This document shows, piece by piece, positions 43,821 through 52,517 of a DNA stretch of 64,000 bases. Made by a program: the position numbers and the translations under genes. The notes beneath the pieces are model-generated. The model searched no databases. It was not told the origin of the DNA and saw only the letters and a program-made list of their open reading frames with translations. How positions within the stretch are numbered: the stretch's first letter is position 1; every line of letters begins with the position of its first letter. The stretch comes from CAVQEK01 sp964596645 (GTDB lineage: Bacteria; Bacteroidota; Bacteroidia; Cytophagales; Cyclobacteriaceae): NCBI GenBank assembly GCA_964596645.1, contig CAZQVB010000025.1, positions 1 to 64,000 of the forward strand, written 5' to 3'.

Positions 43821-44810
43821 TTAATCCTCGTCCAGTTTATATTTCGACAGGTCCATTCCGAAGGTCAGGTTCTTTTCGGCCACAAGCTGTTCCAACTCCG
43901 CCAACGATTTCTTACCGAAGTTTCTGAATTTCATCATGTCCGATATTTCCAACCTTACCAGGTCACCCAGCGACTTCACGTCGGCGGCTTTCAGGCAATT
44001 GTATGCGCGCACCGACAGGTCTAAATCACTCAGGTTTGTTTTGAGCAGTTTACGCATGTGCAGCATTTCTTCATCTACCGCGTCGGGCTCCTGCTGATCT
44101 GCCGATTCCAGTATCATGGTTTGATCCGAGAACAACATGAAGTGTTGGATCAGGATATTTGCCGCACCCTTCAATGCACTTTCAGGATGCACAGAGCCGT
44201 CGGTCTCTATATCCAGCGTCAATTGTTCGAAGTCCGTCTTTTGCTCTACCCGGGTATTTTCTACCTTATACTTCACATTTTTGATGGGTGTGTATATGGC
44301 ATCGATCGGTATATAGCCAAAGACTTGCTCTGCTGGCTTGTTCTCCTCGGCCGGCACATAGCCTCTGCCCTTCTCTACGGTAAGCTCAAACTCAAATTCA
44401 GACTTCTCATCGCAATTGCATATCACCAAGTCCGGATTGAGTACTTCAAACGCGTTGGTATGCTTTGAGATATCGCCTGCTTTGAACTTCTTCTGATTTT
44501 TTACCGGAATGGTAATCTTGGCTTCAGTGGCATCTCCCAGCTTTCTAAAACGAACCTGCTTCAGGTTCAGCACTATTTCAGATACATCTTCCACTACACC
44601 TTCTATACTAGAGAATTCGTGAAGTACACCGGGTATTTTAATGCCCACGATGGCGTAACCCTCGAGCGAACTCAGCAGAATTCTGCGCAGCGCATTGCCT
44701 ATGGTAACGCCATAGCCGGGCTCCAATGGTTTGAAAATGAAAAGCCCATGGTAATCATCGGCTTTTTCCATTGTTACCTTATCGGGCATTTGGAATGCTA
44801 ATATTGACAT
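43821..44810 (-). CDS. rpoA: DNA-directed RNA polymerase subunit alpha
   Basis: Assembly platform of RNA polymerase. It is 329 residues. The N-terminal dimerisation domain has FKPLEPGYGVTIGNALRRIL near 27-46, and the C-terminal domain (about 255-320) has SVRAYNCLKAADVKSLGDLV and FGKKSLAELEQLV, the HhH part that binds UP elements and activators. Between rpsD and rplQ, its usual place. Confidence 0.98.
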   Translation of the reverse strand: MSILAFQMPDKVTMEKADDYHGLFIFKPLEPGYGVTIGNALRRILLSSLEGYAIVGIKIPGVLHEFSSIEGVVEDVSEIVLNLKQVRFRKLGDATEAKITIPVKNQKKFKAGDISKHTNAFEVLNPDLVICNCDEKSEFEFELTVEKGRGYVPAEENKPAEQVFGYIPIDAIYTPIKNVKYKVENTRVEQKTDFEQLTLDIETDGSVHPESALKGAANILIQHFMLFSDQTMILESADQQEPDAVDEEMLHMRKLLKTNLSDLDLSVRAYNCLKAADVKSLGDLVRLEISDMMKFRNFGKKSLAELEQLVAEKNLTFGMDLSKYKLDED

Positions 44811-44843
44811 AGCAAATAAGTTCTTATTTGTGAAACTAACTGA

Positions 44844-45449
44844 TTACTTGGAGTACAACTCTACAATGAGCTGCTCTTGTATATTCTCCGGTATATCTTC
44901 CCGTGCGGGAACTGTGATCATTTTTCCTGTCATTTCTTTGTCATCCCACTCCAGCCAGGAGTATTTCTGAGATCGCCTGGAGGTAAGGCTGTTCACAACA
45001 GCTTCCAACGACTTGGAGCGCTCTCTCACACCGACCATCTCACCTGCTTTCACGTGAAAAGAGGGTATGTTCACTACTTCACCGTTTACCACGATGTGCT
45101 TGTGCGTCACCAATTGACGGGCTGCTCTACGGGTAGGCGCTATACCAAGTCGGTATACCACATTGTCCAAACGTGACTCCAGCATCTGCATAAGCAGCTC
45201 GCCGGTAATACCGGTTTTACTATGGGCTTTGTCGAACAAATTGCGAAACTGACGCTCCAAAAGGCCATAGGTATATTTCGCTTTCATTTTCTCCCCGAGC
45301 TGTACGGCATATTCCGACTGCTTGCGCCTCCGGCTTCTACCGTGCTGGCCTGGACCGTAGGGCTTTTTCTGTAATGCCTTACTCGGGCCAAATATTGGAT
45401 CGTTGAATCGTCGTGCTACCTTTGACGTAGGTCCTGTGTACCTTGCCAT
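44844..45449 (-). CDS. rpsD: 30S ribosomal protein S4
   Basis: Primary 16S rRNA-binding protein that starts assembly of the small-subunit body. It is 201 residues. MARYTGPTSKVARRFNDPIF opens it without the zinc-binding cysteines of some S4 forms; the S4 RNA-binding domain (about 93-155) has ESRLDNVVYRLGIAPTRRAA, then VTHKHIVVNGEVVNIPS. It lies between rpsK and rpoA. Confidence 0.98.
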   Translation of the reverse strand: MARYTGPTSKVARRFNDPIFGPSKALQKKPYGPGQHGRSRRRKQSEYAVQLGEKMKAKYTYGLLERQFRNLFDKAHSKTGITGELLMQMLESRLDNVVYRLGIAPTRRAARQLVTHKHIVVNGEVVNIPSFHVKAGEMVGVRERSKSLEAVVNSLTSRRSQKYSWLEWDDKEMTGKMITVPAREDIPENIQEQLIVELYSK

Positions 45450-45472
45450 TGCAAATTATTAATTAAGATTTC

Positions 45473-45865
45473 TTAAACTCTTCTTCTTTTAGGAGGGCGG
45501 CAACCATTGTGTGGAAGCGGCGTCACATCAATGATGGATGTCACTTCAATGCCGCTGTTTTGAATCGTACGGATGGCCGATTCTCTTCCAGAGCCAGGCC
45601 CCTTCACAAACACTTCCACTTTGCGCAGACCTAAGTCGTATGCTGCTTTCGCACAATTCTCAGCAGCCGTTTGAGCAGCATAGGGGGTGTTTTTCTTGGA
45701 TCCCTTAAAGCCCATTTTACCTGCCGATGCCCAGGATATCACCTGACCCACTGAGTTGGTGATGGAGATGATGATGTTGTTGAATGAGGCTTTAATATGT
45801 GCCTGGCCTACAGGCTCCACATTCACAACACGCTTTTTAGCTTTATCTTTTCGCTTCTGTGCCAT
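45473..45865 (-). CDS. rpsK: 30S ribosomal protein S11
   Basis: Platform protein that contacts mRNA near the E site. It is 130 residues with a basic N-terminus. ASFNNIIISITNSVGQVISW, the GFKGSKKNTPYAAQ segment and the C-terminal DVTPLPHNGCRPPKRRRV are all typical. Placed 13 bp after rpsM. Confidence 0.98.
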   Translation of the reverse strand: MAQKRKDKAKKRVVNVEPVGQAHIKASFNNIIISITNSVGQVISWASAGKMGFKGSKKNTPYAAQTAAENCAKAAYDLGLRKVEVFVKGPGSGRESAIRTIQNSGIEVTSIIDVTPLPHNGCRPPKRRRV

Positions 45866-45878
45866 AGTTCAATTGCAA

Positions 45879-46256
45879 TTACTTGGTTGCCTTTTTCTTG
45901 TTTGCGACCGTCTTTCTTCTTCCCTTACGTGTTCTGGAGTTATTCTTAGTTCTTTGACCGCGAACAGGCAAACCTTTTCTGTGTCTCAACCCACGGTAAC
46001 ATCCGATATCCAGCAGGCGCTTGATGCTCAACTGCACCTCAGATTTTAATACGCCTTCTACCTTATACCCTTCAGCAATTACATTACGTATCAGGTTAGA
46101 CTCATCATCTGTCCAATCTTTGACCTTCTTATTTCTGTCTACACCCGCTTTGTCGAGTATTTTTTGTGCTGTGCTTTTACCCAGCCCAAAAATATACGTC
46201 AATGCAATTTCGCCTCTCTTGTTATCGGGAATATCGACTCCTGAAATCCTTGCCAT
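45879..46256 (-). CDS. rpsM: 30S ribosomal protein S13
   Basis: Head protein that contacts P-site tRNA and 50S bridge elements. It is 125 residues. MARISGVDIPDNKRGEIALT opens it, and GLRHRKGLPVRGQRTKNNSR is the conserved basic tail. The ATG shares one base with the rpmJ stop (TAATG), so the two are translationally coupled. Confidence 0.98.
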   Translation of the reverse strand: MARISGVDIPDNKRGEIALTYIFGLGKSTAQKILDKAGVDRNKKVKDWTDDESNLIRNVIAEGYKVEGVLKSEVQLSIKRLLDIGCYRGLRHRKGLPVRGQRTKNNSRTRKGRRKTVANKKKATK

Positions 46257-46372
46257 TATCCTTGTCTTTGTTTAAACCGTGGATTCTTCTTGTTGATTAC
46301 GTAAAGCTTCCCTTTACGCCGCACGACTTTGCAGTCTGCACTCCTTTTTTTTACTGATGCTCTTACCTTCAT
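46256..46372 (-). CDS. rpmJ: 50S ribosomal protein L36, zinc-free form
   Basis: A 38-residue protein, read directly from the minus strand: MKVRASVKKRSADCKVVRRK, then GKLYVINKKNPRFKQRQG. Only one of the four zinc ligands of classical L36 is left (Cys14); the positions of the first Cys and of the later Cys/His pair are Ser, Asn and Phe-type residues. This is the zinc-independent form seen in Bacteroidota. It lies between infA and rpsM, its usual place. Confidence 0.95.
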   Translation of the reverse strand: MKVRASVKKRSADCKVVRRKGKLYVINKKNPRFKQRQG

Positions 46373-46381
46373 AGCATTCTA

Positions 46382-46600
46382 CTATTTATACCTATATACT
46401 ATTCTTCCTTTGGATAAATCATAAGGCGACATTTCGAGCTTCACCTTGTCTCCTGGCAGAATCTTTATATAATTCATCCGCATTTTGCCAGAAATATGTG
46501 CTATTACCTGATGGCCATTTTCAAGTTCTACACGAAACATAGCATTCGACAATGCCTCAACTATGGTTCCGTCTTGTTCAATAGAAGTTTGTTTAGCCAT
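46382..46600 (-). CDS. infA: Translation initiation factor IF-1
   Basis: Occupies the ribosomal A site during initiation. It is 72 residues, the normal length, with a single S1-type OB fold: MAKQTSIEQDGTIVEALSNA opens it and GHQVIAHISGKMRMNYIKIL and DLSKGRIVYRYK follow. It comes right after secY; the adk and map genes that often intervene are absent. Confidence 0.98.
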   Translation of the reverse strand: MAKQTSIEQDGTIVEALSNAMFRVELENGHQVIAHISGKMRMNYIKILPGDKVKLEMSPYDLSKGRIVYRYK

Positions 46601-46625
46601 TCTTTATTTTTTCGATTTTCGGTGC

Positions 46626-47939
46626 CTATGCTACGGCTACCTGTGACCGTCCTTTAATTTTTCCTGATTTCATCATTCCTTCATAGTGCCTCATAAGCAG
46701 GTAACTCTCTATCTGCTGAAGTGTATCGAGAATCACACCTACCATGATGAGCAGTGAGGTACCTCCGTAGAACTGGGCAAAGCCCTGTGTTACGCCGGCG
46801 ATCACAGCAAAGGCGGGTAAGATGGCCACTATCGCAAGGAAAATCGATCCTGGCAATGTGATCTTAGTGAGTATATTGTCTATGAACTCTGATGTCTGCT
46901 TGCCCGGCTTTATGCCCGGTATAAAACCCCCATTCCTTTTCATGTCATCCGCAATCTGGTTGGGATTGACCGTAATGGCCGTGTAGAAAAACGTGAATAC
47001 GATAATGAGCACGCCAAGCAATATATTGTACGCCGGTGATGTGAAATCGGCGAATTGATAGCCAATGTTGGCAATTACATCGCTCCTGTCCTGAAAATAA
47101 TTGGCCAACAAACCTGGCAGAAACATGAGTGCCTGTGCAAAAATGATCGGCATAACTCCTGCAGAGTTGACTTTAAGAGGAATATACTGACGCTGACCAC
47201 CATACACTTTGTTGCCCACTATTTGCTTGGCATACTGCACCGGAATTCGTCGTACAGCCTGTGTAAGTGCAACCACACCCATGATGACGAAGAACAAAGC
47301 GACGATTTCAAGAATGAACAGCAGTGCTCCGCTCATACCCTTAGCTGCCATCTCTGCCACCAGCTGAGCCGGGAATCGAGAGATAATACCAATCATGATC
47401 AGCATGGATATACCGTTGCCGATGCCTTTATCTGTTATGCGCTCACCCAACCACATGCAAAAGATGGTGCCGGCAGTGAGTATGATCATTGCCAGGAAGG
47501 TGAAAATGGTGCTGTCAATCAATATTGCCTCAGCGGGAATGGTACCTTTCACATACACTGCCGACTGAGAAAGGCATATAATGATGGTGAGCACTCTGGT
47601 GATCTGATTAAGCTTTTTTCTACCGGACTCACCTTCTTTCTGCATCTTCTGAAAGTATGGCATAGCCACGGTAAGGAGCTGCACCACAATAGAGGCCGAA
47701 ATATATGGCATGATGCCAAGGCCGAAGATAGACGCATTGCTGAAGGCGCCACCCAGAAATGTATCGAGCAGGCCGAAAAAGCCAGATGACTGACCAGACA
47801 GCTGAGCAGGATCAACGCCTGGAAGAACGATAAATGAACCCAAACGGAAGATCACCAAAAAGCCAAGGGTTGTAAGAATCCGCTCCCTCAGCTCCTGAAT
47901 TGACCAAATGTTCTTTATCGTGGTGATGAACTTCTTCAT
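46626..47939 (-). CDS. secY: Protein translocase subunit SecY
   Basis: Central channel of the Sec translocon, inner membrane. It is 437 residues with about ten membrane segments. The plug-region GSFIVLPGVDPAQL near 32-45 is present, and the cytoplasmic loop VRRIPVQYAKQ near 230 is conserved. The start codon overlaps the rplO stop by 4 bp (ATGA). Confidence 0.98.
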   Translation of the reverse strand: MKKFITTIKNIWSIQELRERILTTLGFLVIFRLGSFIVLPGVDPAQLSGQSSGFFGLLDTFLGGAFSNASIFGLGIMPYISASIVVQLLTVAMPYFQKMQKEGESGRKKLNQITRVLTIIICLSQSAVYVKGTIPAEAILIDSTIFTFLAMIILTAGTIFCMWLGERITDKGIGNGISMLIMIGIISRFPAQLVAEMAAKGMSGALLFILEIVALFFVIMGVVALTQAVRRIPVQYAKQIVGNKVYGGQRQYIPLKVNSAGVMPIIFAQALMFLPGLLANYFQDRSDVIANIGYQFADFTSPAYNILLGVLIIVFTFFYTAITVNPNQIADDMKRNGGFIPGIKPGKQTSEFIDNILTKITLPGSIFLAIVAILPAFAVIAGVTQGFAQFYGGTSLLIMVGVILDTLQQIESYLLMRHYEGMMKSGKIKGRSQVAVA

Positions 47940-48391
47940 TTCACTTGTGTTACTGTTCCACCACCCTTTTCGATGGCTTCTTTGGCCGTTGCCGAAAATG
48001 CATGCGCCTCAATACTCAGCTTGGCGCTATACTCTTCACTACCACGACCTAAAATCTTTACACGTTCCTTTTTGCCGACTATGCCATGCTCAGTAAGGAA
48101 TGCCTGATTGATGGAGTCTGTGCTGTATTTCTTTGCCAGTTCGTCGAGTGTGTCAAGGTTTACGCCTTTATACTCTACACGAAATTTATTTTTAAAGCCA
48201 AACTTGGGCACGCGACGTTGAAGGGGCATCTGACCACCCTCAAAACCTGCCTTACTTTTATAACCGGATCGCGATTTTGCGCCTTTGTGTCCGCGTGTAG
48301 AGGTGCCACCACGGCCGGAGCCTTCACCACGGCCGATGCGCTTTGATTTCTTAGTTGAACCCGTTGCCGGTTTTAAATTATTTAATCTCAT
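47936..48391 (-). CDS. rplO: 50S ribosomal protein L15
   Basis: Large-subunit assembly protein. From the ATG at 48391 it has 151 residues (MRLNNLKPATGSTKKSKRIG); the upstream ATG adds only four non-conserved residues and would overlap rpmD. The glycine-rich RGEGSGRGGTSTRGHKGAKS segment is typical. It overlaps secY by 4 bp. Confidence 0.97.
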   Translation of the reverse strand: MRLNNLKPATGSTKKSKRIGRGEGSGRGGTSTRGHKGAKSRSGYKSKAGFEGGQMPLQRRVPKFGFKNKFRVEYKGVNLDTLDELAKKYSTDSINQAFLTEHGIVGKKERVKILGRGSEEYSAKLSIEAHAFSATAKEAIEKGGGTVTQVK

Positions 48392-48395
48392 GACA

Positions 48396-48572
48396 CTATT
48401 CACTTACGGATATCAAATGACTAACCTTCCTTACCATACCCATGATCTGCGGGGTAGCCTCTACATCTACTGTCTTATTGATTCTGCCTAAACCCAAAGC
48501 TTTAATAGTACGCACCTGATCCTGAGGCCGTTTGATGGTACTTCGCACCTGCGTTATTTTTATCTTGCTCAT
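48396..48572 (-). CDS. rpmD: 50S ribosomal protein L30
   Basis: A 58-residue protein when started at 48572 (MSKIKITQVRSTIKRPQDQV), which matches the normal L30 length. The 21 extra codons of the longer frame overlap rpsE and are not conserved. Placed 4 bp after rpsE and 4 bp before rplO. Confidence 0.96.
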   Translation of the reverse strand: MSKIKITQVRSTIKRPQDQVRTIKALGLGRINKTVDVEATPQIMGMVRKVSHLISVSE

Positions 48573-48576
48573 TGTA

Positions 48577-49095
48577 CTAGCCGTTAAAAACTTTTGAAAG
48601 AGAGACACCGCGTGTTTGTGCGATGGTAAAGGCATCGCGCAGGTTAGATAAAGCCGAGAATGTGGCTTTCACTACGTTGTGTGGGTTTGACGATCCCTTC
48701 GATTTCGCCAATACGTCTTTCACACCAGCGCTTTCCAGTACAGCCCGCATAGCTCCACCTGCGATAACTCCGGTACCAGCAGATGCCGGCTTCAGCAATA
48801 CGAAGCCTCCACCAAACTTGCCCAGTATATCGTGCGGTATTGATCCTCTTTTAAGAGGTACTTTAATCAGGTTCTTCTTGGCATCATCGATGCCCTTGGT
48901 AATGGCATCAGTCACTTCATTGGCTTTGCCCAAGCCATAGCCAACCACACCGTTGCCGTTGCCTACTACTACAATAGCAGAGAAGCTAAACCTGCGACCA
49001 CCCTTCACTACCTTAGCTACTCTTTTAATAGCTACTACACGTTCTTTAAGTTCAATTTCGCTGGCCTTGATGGAGCGTATGTTTTTCTGAGACAT
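48577..49095 (-). CDS. rpsE: 30S ribosomal protein S5
   Basis: Protein of the mRNA entry site that helps decoding accuracy. It is 172 residues with a dsRNA-binding-like N-domain (RVAKVVKGGRRFSFSAIVVV) and a C-domain with KPASAGTGVIAGGAMRAVLE. The residues tied to spectinomycin contact (near VVKGGRR) look wild type. Confidence 0.98.
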   Translation of the reverse strand: MSQKNIRSIKASEIELKERVVAIKRVAKVVKGGRRFSFSAIVVVGNGNGVVGYGLGKANEVTDAITKGIDDAKKNLIKVPLKRGSIPHDILGKFGGGFVLLKPASAGTGVIAGGAMRAVLESAGVKDVLAKSKGSSNPHNVVKATFSALSNLRDAFTIAQTRGVSLSKVFNG

Positions 49096-49104
49096 ATTCG
49101 TTGC

Positions 49105-49455
49105 TTAAAATTTCAGACCACCTTCTCTTGCACCATCGGCTAAAGCTTTCACTTTGCCGTGATACAAATAGCCGTTTCTATCAAAAATGATTTTCTCAAT
49201 GCCATTTGCCACAGCTTTTTCAGCAAGCTTTTTACCTACTTCCTTAGACTGATCTATGTTAATGTTTTTCGACTTCTTCAATTCGAAAGAGGTGGCAGAG
49301 GCTAATGTCTGACCGTTTACATCATCGATGATCTGCGCGTATATTGCTGAATTGCTTTTAAAAACCGATAAGCGCGGCAGTTCAGAAGAACCGCTGATCT
49401 TGTTCCTCACCTCTCTTTTAATCCTGAGTCTTCTTAAATCTTTTTTCGTAGCCAT
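49105..49455 (-). CDS. rplR: 50S ribosomal protein L18
   Basis: 5S rRNA-binding protein of the central protuberance. It is 116 residues: RLRIKREVRNKISGSSELPR, then LSVFKSNSAIYAQIIDD, and the C-terminal FDRNGYLYHGKVKALADGAR are typical. Placed 12 bp after rplF. Confidence 0.98.
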   Translation of the reverse strand: MATKKDLRRLRIKREVRNKISGSSELPRLSVFKSNSAIYAQIIDDVNGQTLASATSFELKKSKNINIDQSKEVGKKLAEKAVANGIEKIIFDRNGYLYHGKVKALADGAREGGLKF

Positions 49456-49467
49456 CTTTAATACTGA

Positions 49468-50022
49468 TTATTTAGCGGCCGTTTTACCAGCTTTTCTTCT
49501 TACGCGCTCTCCAACAAATCGTACACCTTTGCCTTTGTAAGGCTCCACTGGCCTGAGTGACTTTATTTTGGCAGCCACATGACCTATAAGTTGCTTATTG
49601 ATGCCCTCTAGTGTAATGGTCGGATTCTTACCTTTCAATGTTTCTGTTTGCACACTCAATTCGTCGGGCACCAGGAAGAAAATGTTGTGTGAGTGGCCAA
49701 GATTCAACTCCAACAAATTGCTGGCATTGGAAGCTTTATAACCCACACCCACCAACTCGAGCTGCTTTTTATAACCGGCTGTCACACCCTCTACCATGTT
49801 GGCAATGAGGGCACGATACAAGCCATGCATGGCTTTGTGGCGCTTTTGCTCTGTAGGGCGTGCCACTGTCAGCGTGCTGTCCTCTATATTGATAATCATA
49901 TCAGGATCTACCTGCTGGGTGAGTTCACCCTTGGGTCCTTTCACGGTCACCACATTTCCGTTATTCACGTTCACGGTGACGTCTGATCCTATTTGTATTG
50001 GTTTTAATCCTACCCTAGACAT
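49468..50022 (-). CDS. rplF: 50S ribosomal protein L6
   Basis: Large-subunit protein near the factor-binding site. It is 184 residues with the two duplicated L6 folds. The C-terminal signature PEPYKGKG-type motif is present as VEPYKGKGVRFVGERVRRKA. Placed 16 bp after rpsH. Confidence 0.98.
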   Translation of the reverse strand: MSRVGLKPIQIGSDVTVNVNNGNVVTVKGPKGELTQQVDPDMIINIEDSTLTVARPTEQKRHKAMHGLYRALIANMVEGVTAGYKKQLELVGVGYKASNASNLLELNLGHSHNIFFLVPDELSVQTETLKGKNPTITLEGINKQLIGHVAAKIKSLRPVEPYKGKGVRFVGERVRRKAGKTAAK

Positions 50023-50038
50023 AACTTTTCAATCGGTA

Positions 50039-50431
50039 TTAATACACGTGACACAATACTTCTCCACCGATGTGCTCATTGCGTGCTTGCTTTTCTGTCA
50101 TCACACCTTTTGAGGTGGAAAGTATCGCGACACCCAATCCATTAAGCACACGTGGCAGCGTTTCCGATCCCACGTACTTACGCAAACCCGGCTTGCTAAT
50201 GCGCTGCAATTGTGTGATGGCAGGCTGCTTGGTCTCCGGGTTGTACTTTAAAGCAATCTTTATTTCTCCTTGCGGACCCTTCTCCTCGAATTTATAATTC
50301 TGGATGTATCCCTGATCGTGAAGCACCTTCGTGATCTCCTTTTTTATCTTGGAGGCAGGTACTACCACAATCCTCTTTTTTGCCTTGATTGCGTTTCTAA
50401 CCGTGGTTAGATAATCTGCTATCGGATCCAT
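50039..50431 (-). CDS. rpsH: 30S ribosomal protein S8
   Basis: Central-domain 16S rRNA binder; in enterobacteria it also represses the spc transcript. It is 130 residues. MDPIADYLTTVRNAIKAKKR opens it and VAILSTSKGVMTEKQARNEH is the conserved C-terminal segment. The 75-bp space before it, the widest in this part of the cluster, carries a candidate promoter. Confidence 0.98.
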   Translation of the reverse strand: MDPIADYLTTVRNAIKAKKRIVVVPASKIKKEITKVLHDQGYIQNYKFEEKGPQGEIKIALKYNPETKQPAITQLQRISKPGLRKYVGSETLPRVLNGLGVAILSTSKGVMTEKQARNEHIGGEVLCHVY

Positions 50432-50470
50432 TGATTCTTAGTTTTTGCTGTCTTTTTTGCAAATGGCCTG

Positions 50471-50501
50471 CAAAGATAGAACAATAAATTTTATATTGAA
50501 A
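50471..50501 (-). promoter_or_regulatory. Candidate internal promoter before rpsH
   Basis: On the minus strand TTTC (50498-50501), a 19-bp spacer and TATCTTTG (50471-50478) lie in the rpsN-rpsH space. The downstream bases TATCTTTGCAGGCC resemble the core at the rplC and rpsL promoters (TACCTTTGCAGTCC). Confidence 0.45.
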
Positions 50502-50506
50502 GCCAC

Positions 50507-50776
50507 TTACCAACTGGCTTTTTTAATTCCTGGTATTTTTCCTTCGTTGGCCATTTCCCGAAAAGTAACACGGCTGATACCGAACTTACGCATATAGCCC
50601 TTAGGCCTTCCGGTGAGCTTGCAACGATTGTGTAGCCGTACTGGCGAAGAATTTTTTGGAAGTTTATCCAATGCATCCCAGTCGCCTTGGGCTTTCAATT
50701 CTGCACGTTTTGCAGCATATTTTGCCACCATTCGCTCGCGCTTTCTTTCTCTTGCTATTATTGATGCTTTTGCCAT
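50507..50776 (-). CDS. rpsN: 30S ribosomal protein S14 (zinc-free form)
   Basis: Head protein of the small subunit. It is 89 residues, the longer form without the CxxC zinc site (only one Cys, in NRCKLTGRPKGYMRKFG). The C-terminal SRVTFREMANEGKIPGIKKA is conserved. Placed 13 bp after rplE. Confidence 0.97.
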   Translation of the reverse strand: MAKASIIARERKRERMVAKYAAKRAELKAQGDWDALDKLPKNSSPVRLHNRCKLTGRPKGYMRKFGISRVTFREMANEGKIPGIKKASW

Positions 50777-50789
50777 AGTTGAGCCTTAT

Positions 50790-51338
50790 TTATCGGTTGG
50801 CGAAGGGTAGACCAAATGCCTTCAACAGTTCATAACTCTCCTCGTCAGATTTTGCGTCGGTGACGAAGGTGATGTTCATGCCTGAGATTTTATTCACTTT
50901 ATCGATGCTGATTTCAGGGAAGATAATCTGCTCCTTCACGCCCAGGGTGTAGTTGCCCCGGCCGTCGAAACCTTTCTCACTGATACCCCTAAAATCGCGG
51001 ACGCGTGGAAGTGCCACATTCATCAGTCGATCGATAAACTCGTACATACGATCGCCGCGCAGTGTTACCTTTGCGCCAATCTGCATTCCATCTCTCAACT
51101 TAAAGTTTGATATGGACTTTTTAGCGACCGTTGCCACTGCCTTCTGACCGGTGATGGTGGTGAGTTCTTCTACTCCCACATCCACAAGTTTCTTATCGGT
51201 AACACCAGCACCAATCCCTTTATTAATGGAAATCTTCAATACTTTCGGAACCTGCATTACAGATTTATACTGAAATTTTTCTTTCAGGGCCGGTACTATT
51301 TCCTGTAGGTATTTTTCTTTTAATCTCGCCTTAGCCAT
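50790..51338 (-). CDS. rplE: 50S ribosomal protein L5
   Basis: 5S rRNA- and P-site tRNA-contacting protein. It is 182 residues. VPKVLKISINKGIGAGVTDK, then LRGDRMYEFIDRLMNVALPR and FRGISEKGFDGRGNYTLGVK are the family landmarks. Overlaps rplX by 8 bp. Confidence 0.98.
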   Translation of the reverse strand: MAKARLKEKYLQEIVPALKEKFQYKSVMQVPKVLKISINKGIGAGVTDKKLVDVGVEELTTITGQKAVATVAKKSISNFKLRDGMQIGAKVTLRGDRMYEFIDRLMNVALPRVRDFRGISEKGFDGRGNYTLGVKEQIIFPEISIDKVNKISGMNITFVTDAKSDEESYELLKAFGLPFANR

Positions 51339-51678
51339 TTTTGATATACTCTCCGGTTTTCTTTGAAAATCTTTGCAGCTTGCCAGCGCTGTTTGCCTTA
51401 CGTCCTACGCGGGTTGGTTCTCCCGAAGATGGATCAACGAGCATCAAATTGCTGATGTGAATTCCAGCTTCTGTTCTGGTGATTCCACCATTGGGGTTAG
51501 TGGCAGAGGGTTTCACATGTTTGGTGATCATGTTTACGCCTTCTACTATTGCCCTGTTCTTTTCAGGAATCACTTCCAGCACTTTTCCTTTCTTACCTCG
51601 GCTGGCACCGGCTATTACCATGGCAGTGTCGCCACGACGAATATGAAATTTCTTGTTCATTTTGCTTGGGGTTGCCAT
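51331..51678 (-). CDS. rplX: 50S ribosomal protein L24
   Basis: Assembly initiator protein at the exit tunnel with a KOW motif. From the ATG at 51678 it has 115 residues (MATPSKMNKKFHIRRGDTAM); an ATG at 51660 is also possible. The ten codons upstream overlap rplN and are rejected. VIAGASRGKKGKVLEVIPEK is the KOW segment. Confidence 0.95.
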   Translation of the reverse strand: MATPSKMNKKFHIRRGDTAMVIAGASRGKKGKVLEVIPEKNRAIVEGVNMITKHVKPSATNPNGGITRTEAGIHISNLMLVDPSSGEPTRVGRKANSAGKLQRFSKKTGEYIKNG

Positions 51679-51679
51679 T

Positions 51680-52048
51680 TTACAATACCTCAGGAGCCAG
51701 TGATACAATCTTCATGAACTGCTTCTCGCGCAGCTCGCGTGCTACAGGCCCAAAGATGCGGGTTCCTCTTGGCTCATCGTTGCCTCCCAACAATACTACT
51801 GCATTGTCGTCGAAGCGAATATAAGAGCCATCTTTCCTGCGTATCTCTTTTTTCGTGCGCACGATTACAGCCTTGGACACAGTGCCCTTTTTGAGTGTAC
51901 TCGATGATATGGCCGTCTTTACAGTGACCACGATCTTATCGCCTATTCGAGCATATCGCTTGCCCGTACCGCCCAATACCCTGATACATAAAACCTCCTT
52001 AGCGCCGCTATTGTCGGCTACATTGAGGCGTGACTCCTGCTGAATCAT
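51680..52048 (-). CDS. rplN: 50S ribosomal protein L14
   Basis: Intersubunit bridge protein. It is 122 residues. MIQQESRLNVADNSGAKEVL opens it and DNAVVLLGGNDEPRGTRIFG, then PVARELREKQFMKIVSLAPE, are typical. One base separates it from rplX and one from rpsQ. Confidence 0.98.
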   Translation of the reverse strand: MIQQESRLNVADNSGAKEVLCIRVLGGTGKRYARIGDKIVVTVKTAISSSTLKKGTVSKAVIVRTKKEIRRKDGSYIRFDDNAVVLLGGNDEPRGTRIFGPVARELREKQFMKIVSLAPEVL

Positions 52049-52049
52049 G

Positions 52050-52307
52050 TTATTTCGCTTTTTCTAAGATTTCAACTAATCTCCAACGCTTGTTTTTGCT
52101 CAGTGGCCTGGTTTCCATAATCCGCACCTTATCGCCAATGCCGCACTGTCCGTTTTCGTCATGAGCCATAAACTTATTGGTACGGCCTATGAACTTACCA
52201 TATATCGGGTGCTTGAAGCGACGGTATACTGAGACGACGATGGACTTTTCCATCTTGTTGCTCACCACTACTCCGATCCTTTCTTTACGTAGATTTCTGG
52301 CTTCCAT
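52050..52307 (-). CDS. rpsQ: 30S ribosomal protein S17
   Basis: Early-binding small-subunit protein with an OB fold. It is 85 residues: RKERIGVVVSNKMEKSIVVS near the start and RIMETRPLSKNKRWRLVEIL at the end. Placed 2 bp after rpmC. Confidence 0.97.
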   Translation of the reverse strand: MEARNLRKERIGVVVSNKMEKSIVVSVYRRFKHPIYGKFIGRTNKFMAHDENGQCGIGDKVRIMETRPLSKNKRWRLVEILEKAK

Positions 52308-52309
52308 AA

Positions 52310-52516
52310 TTATTTACTCTCCTGAGCCTCCAATTCTTTTTGCTTCAACAGTGTCAATACGCGGGCTATAGTTTTGCGCGTTTCGCGTATTTTCATGGGG
52401 TTTTCAACCGGGGAAATGGCGTGCGCAAATTTGAGCTTTTGTAAATGTTCGCGTTCGCTTACCAGCCTTTGCTCAAGTTCTTCCACGGTCAATGTGTTCA
52501 GCTCTGTGCTTTTCAT
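52310..52516 (-). CDS. rpmC: 50S ribosomal protein L29
   Basis: Tunnel-exit protein, a two-helix bundle. From the ATG at 52516 it has 68 residues (MKSTELNTLTVEELEQRLVS); ten upstream codons lie inside rplP and are rejected. FAHAISPVENPMKIRETRKT is the conserved loop and helix. Confidence 0.96.
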   Translation of the reverse strand: MKSTELNTLTVEELEQRLVSEREHLQKLKFAHAISPVENPMKIRETRKTIARVLTLLKQKELEAQESK

Positions 52517-52517
52517 G

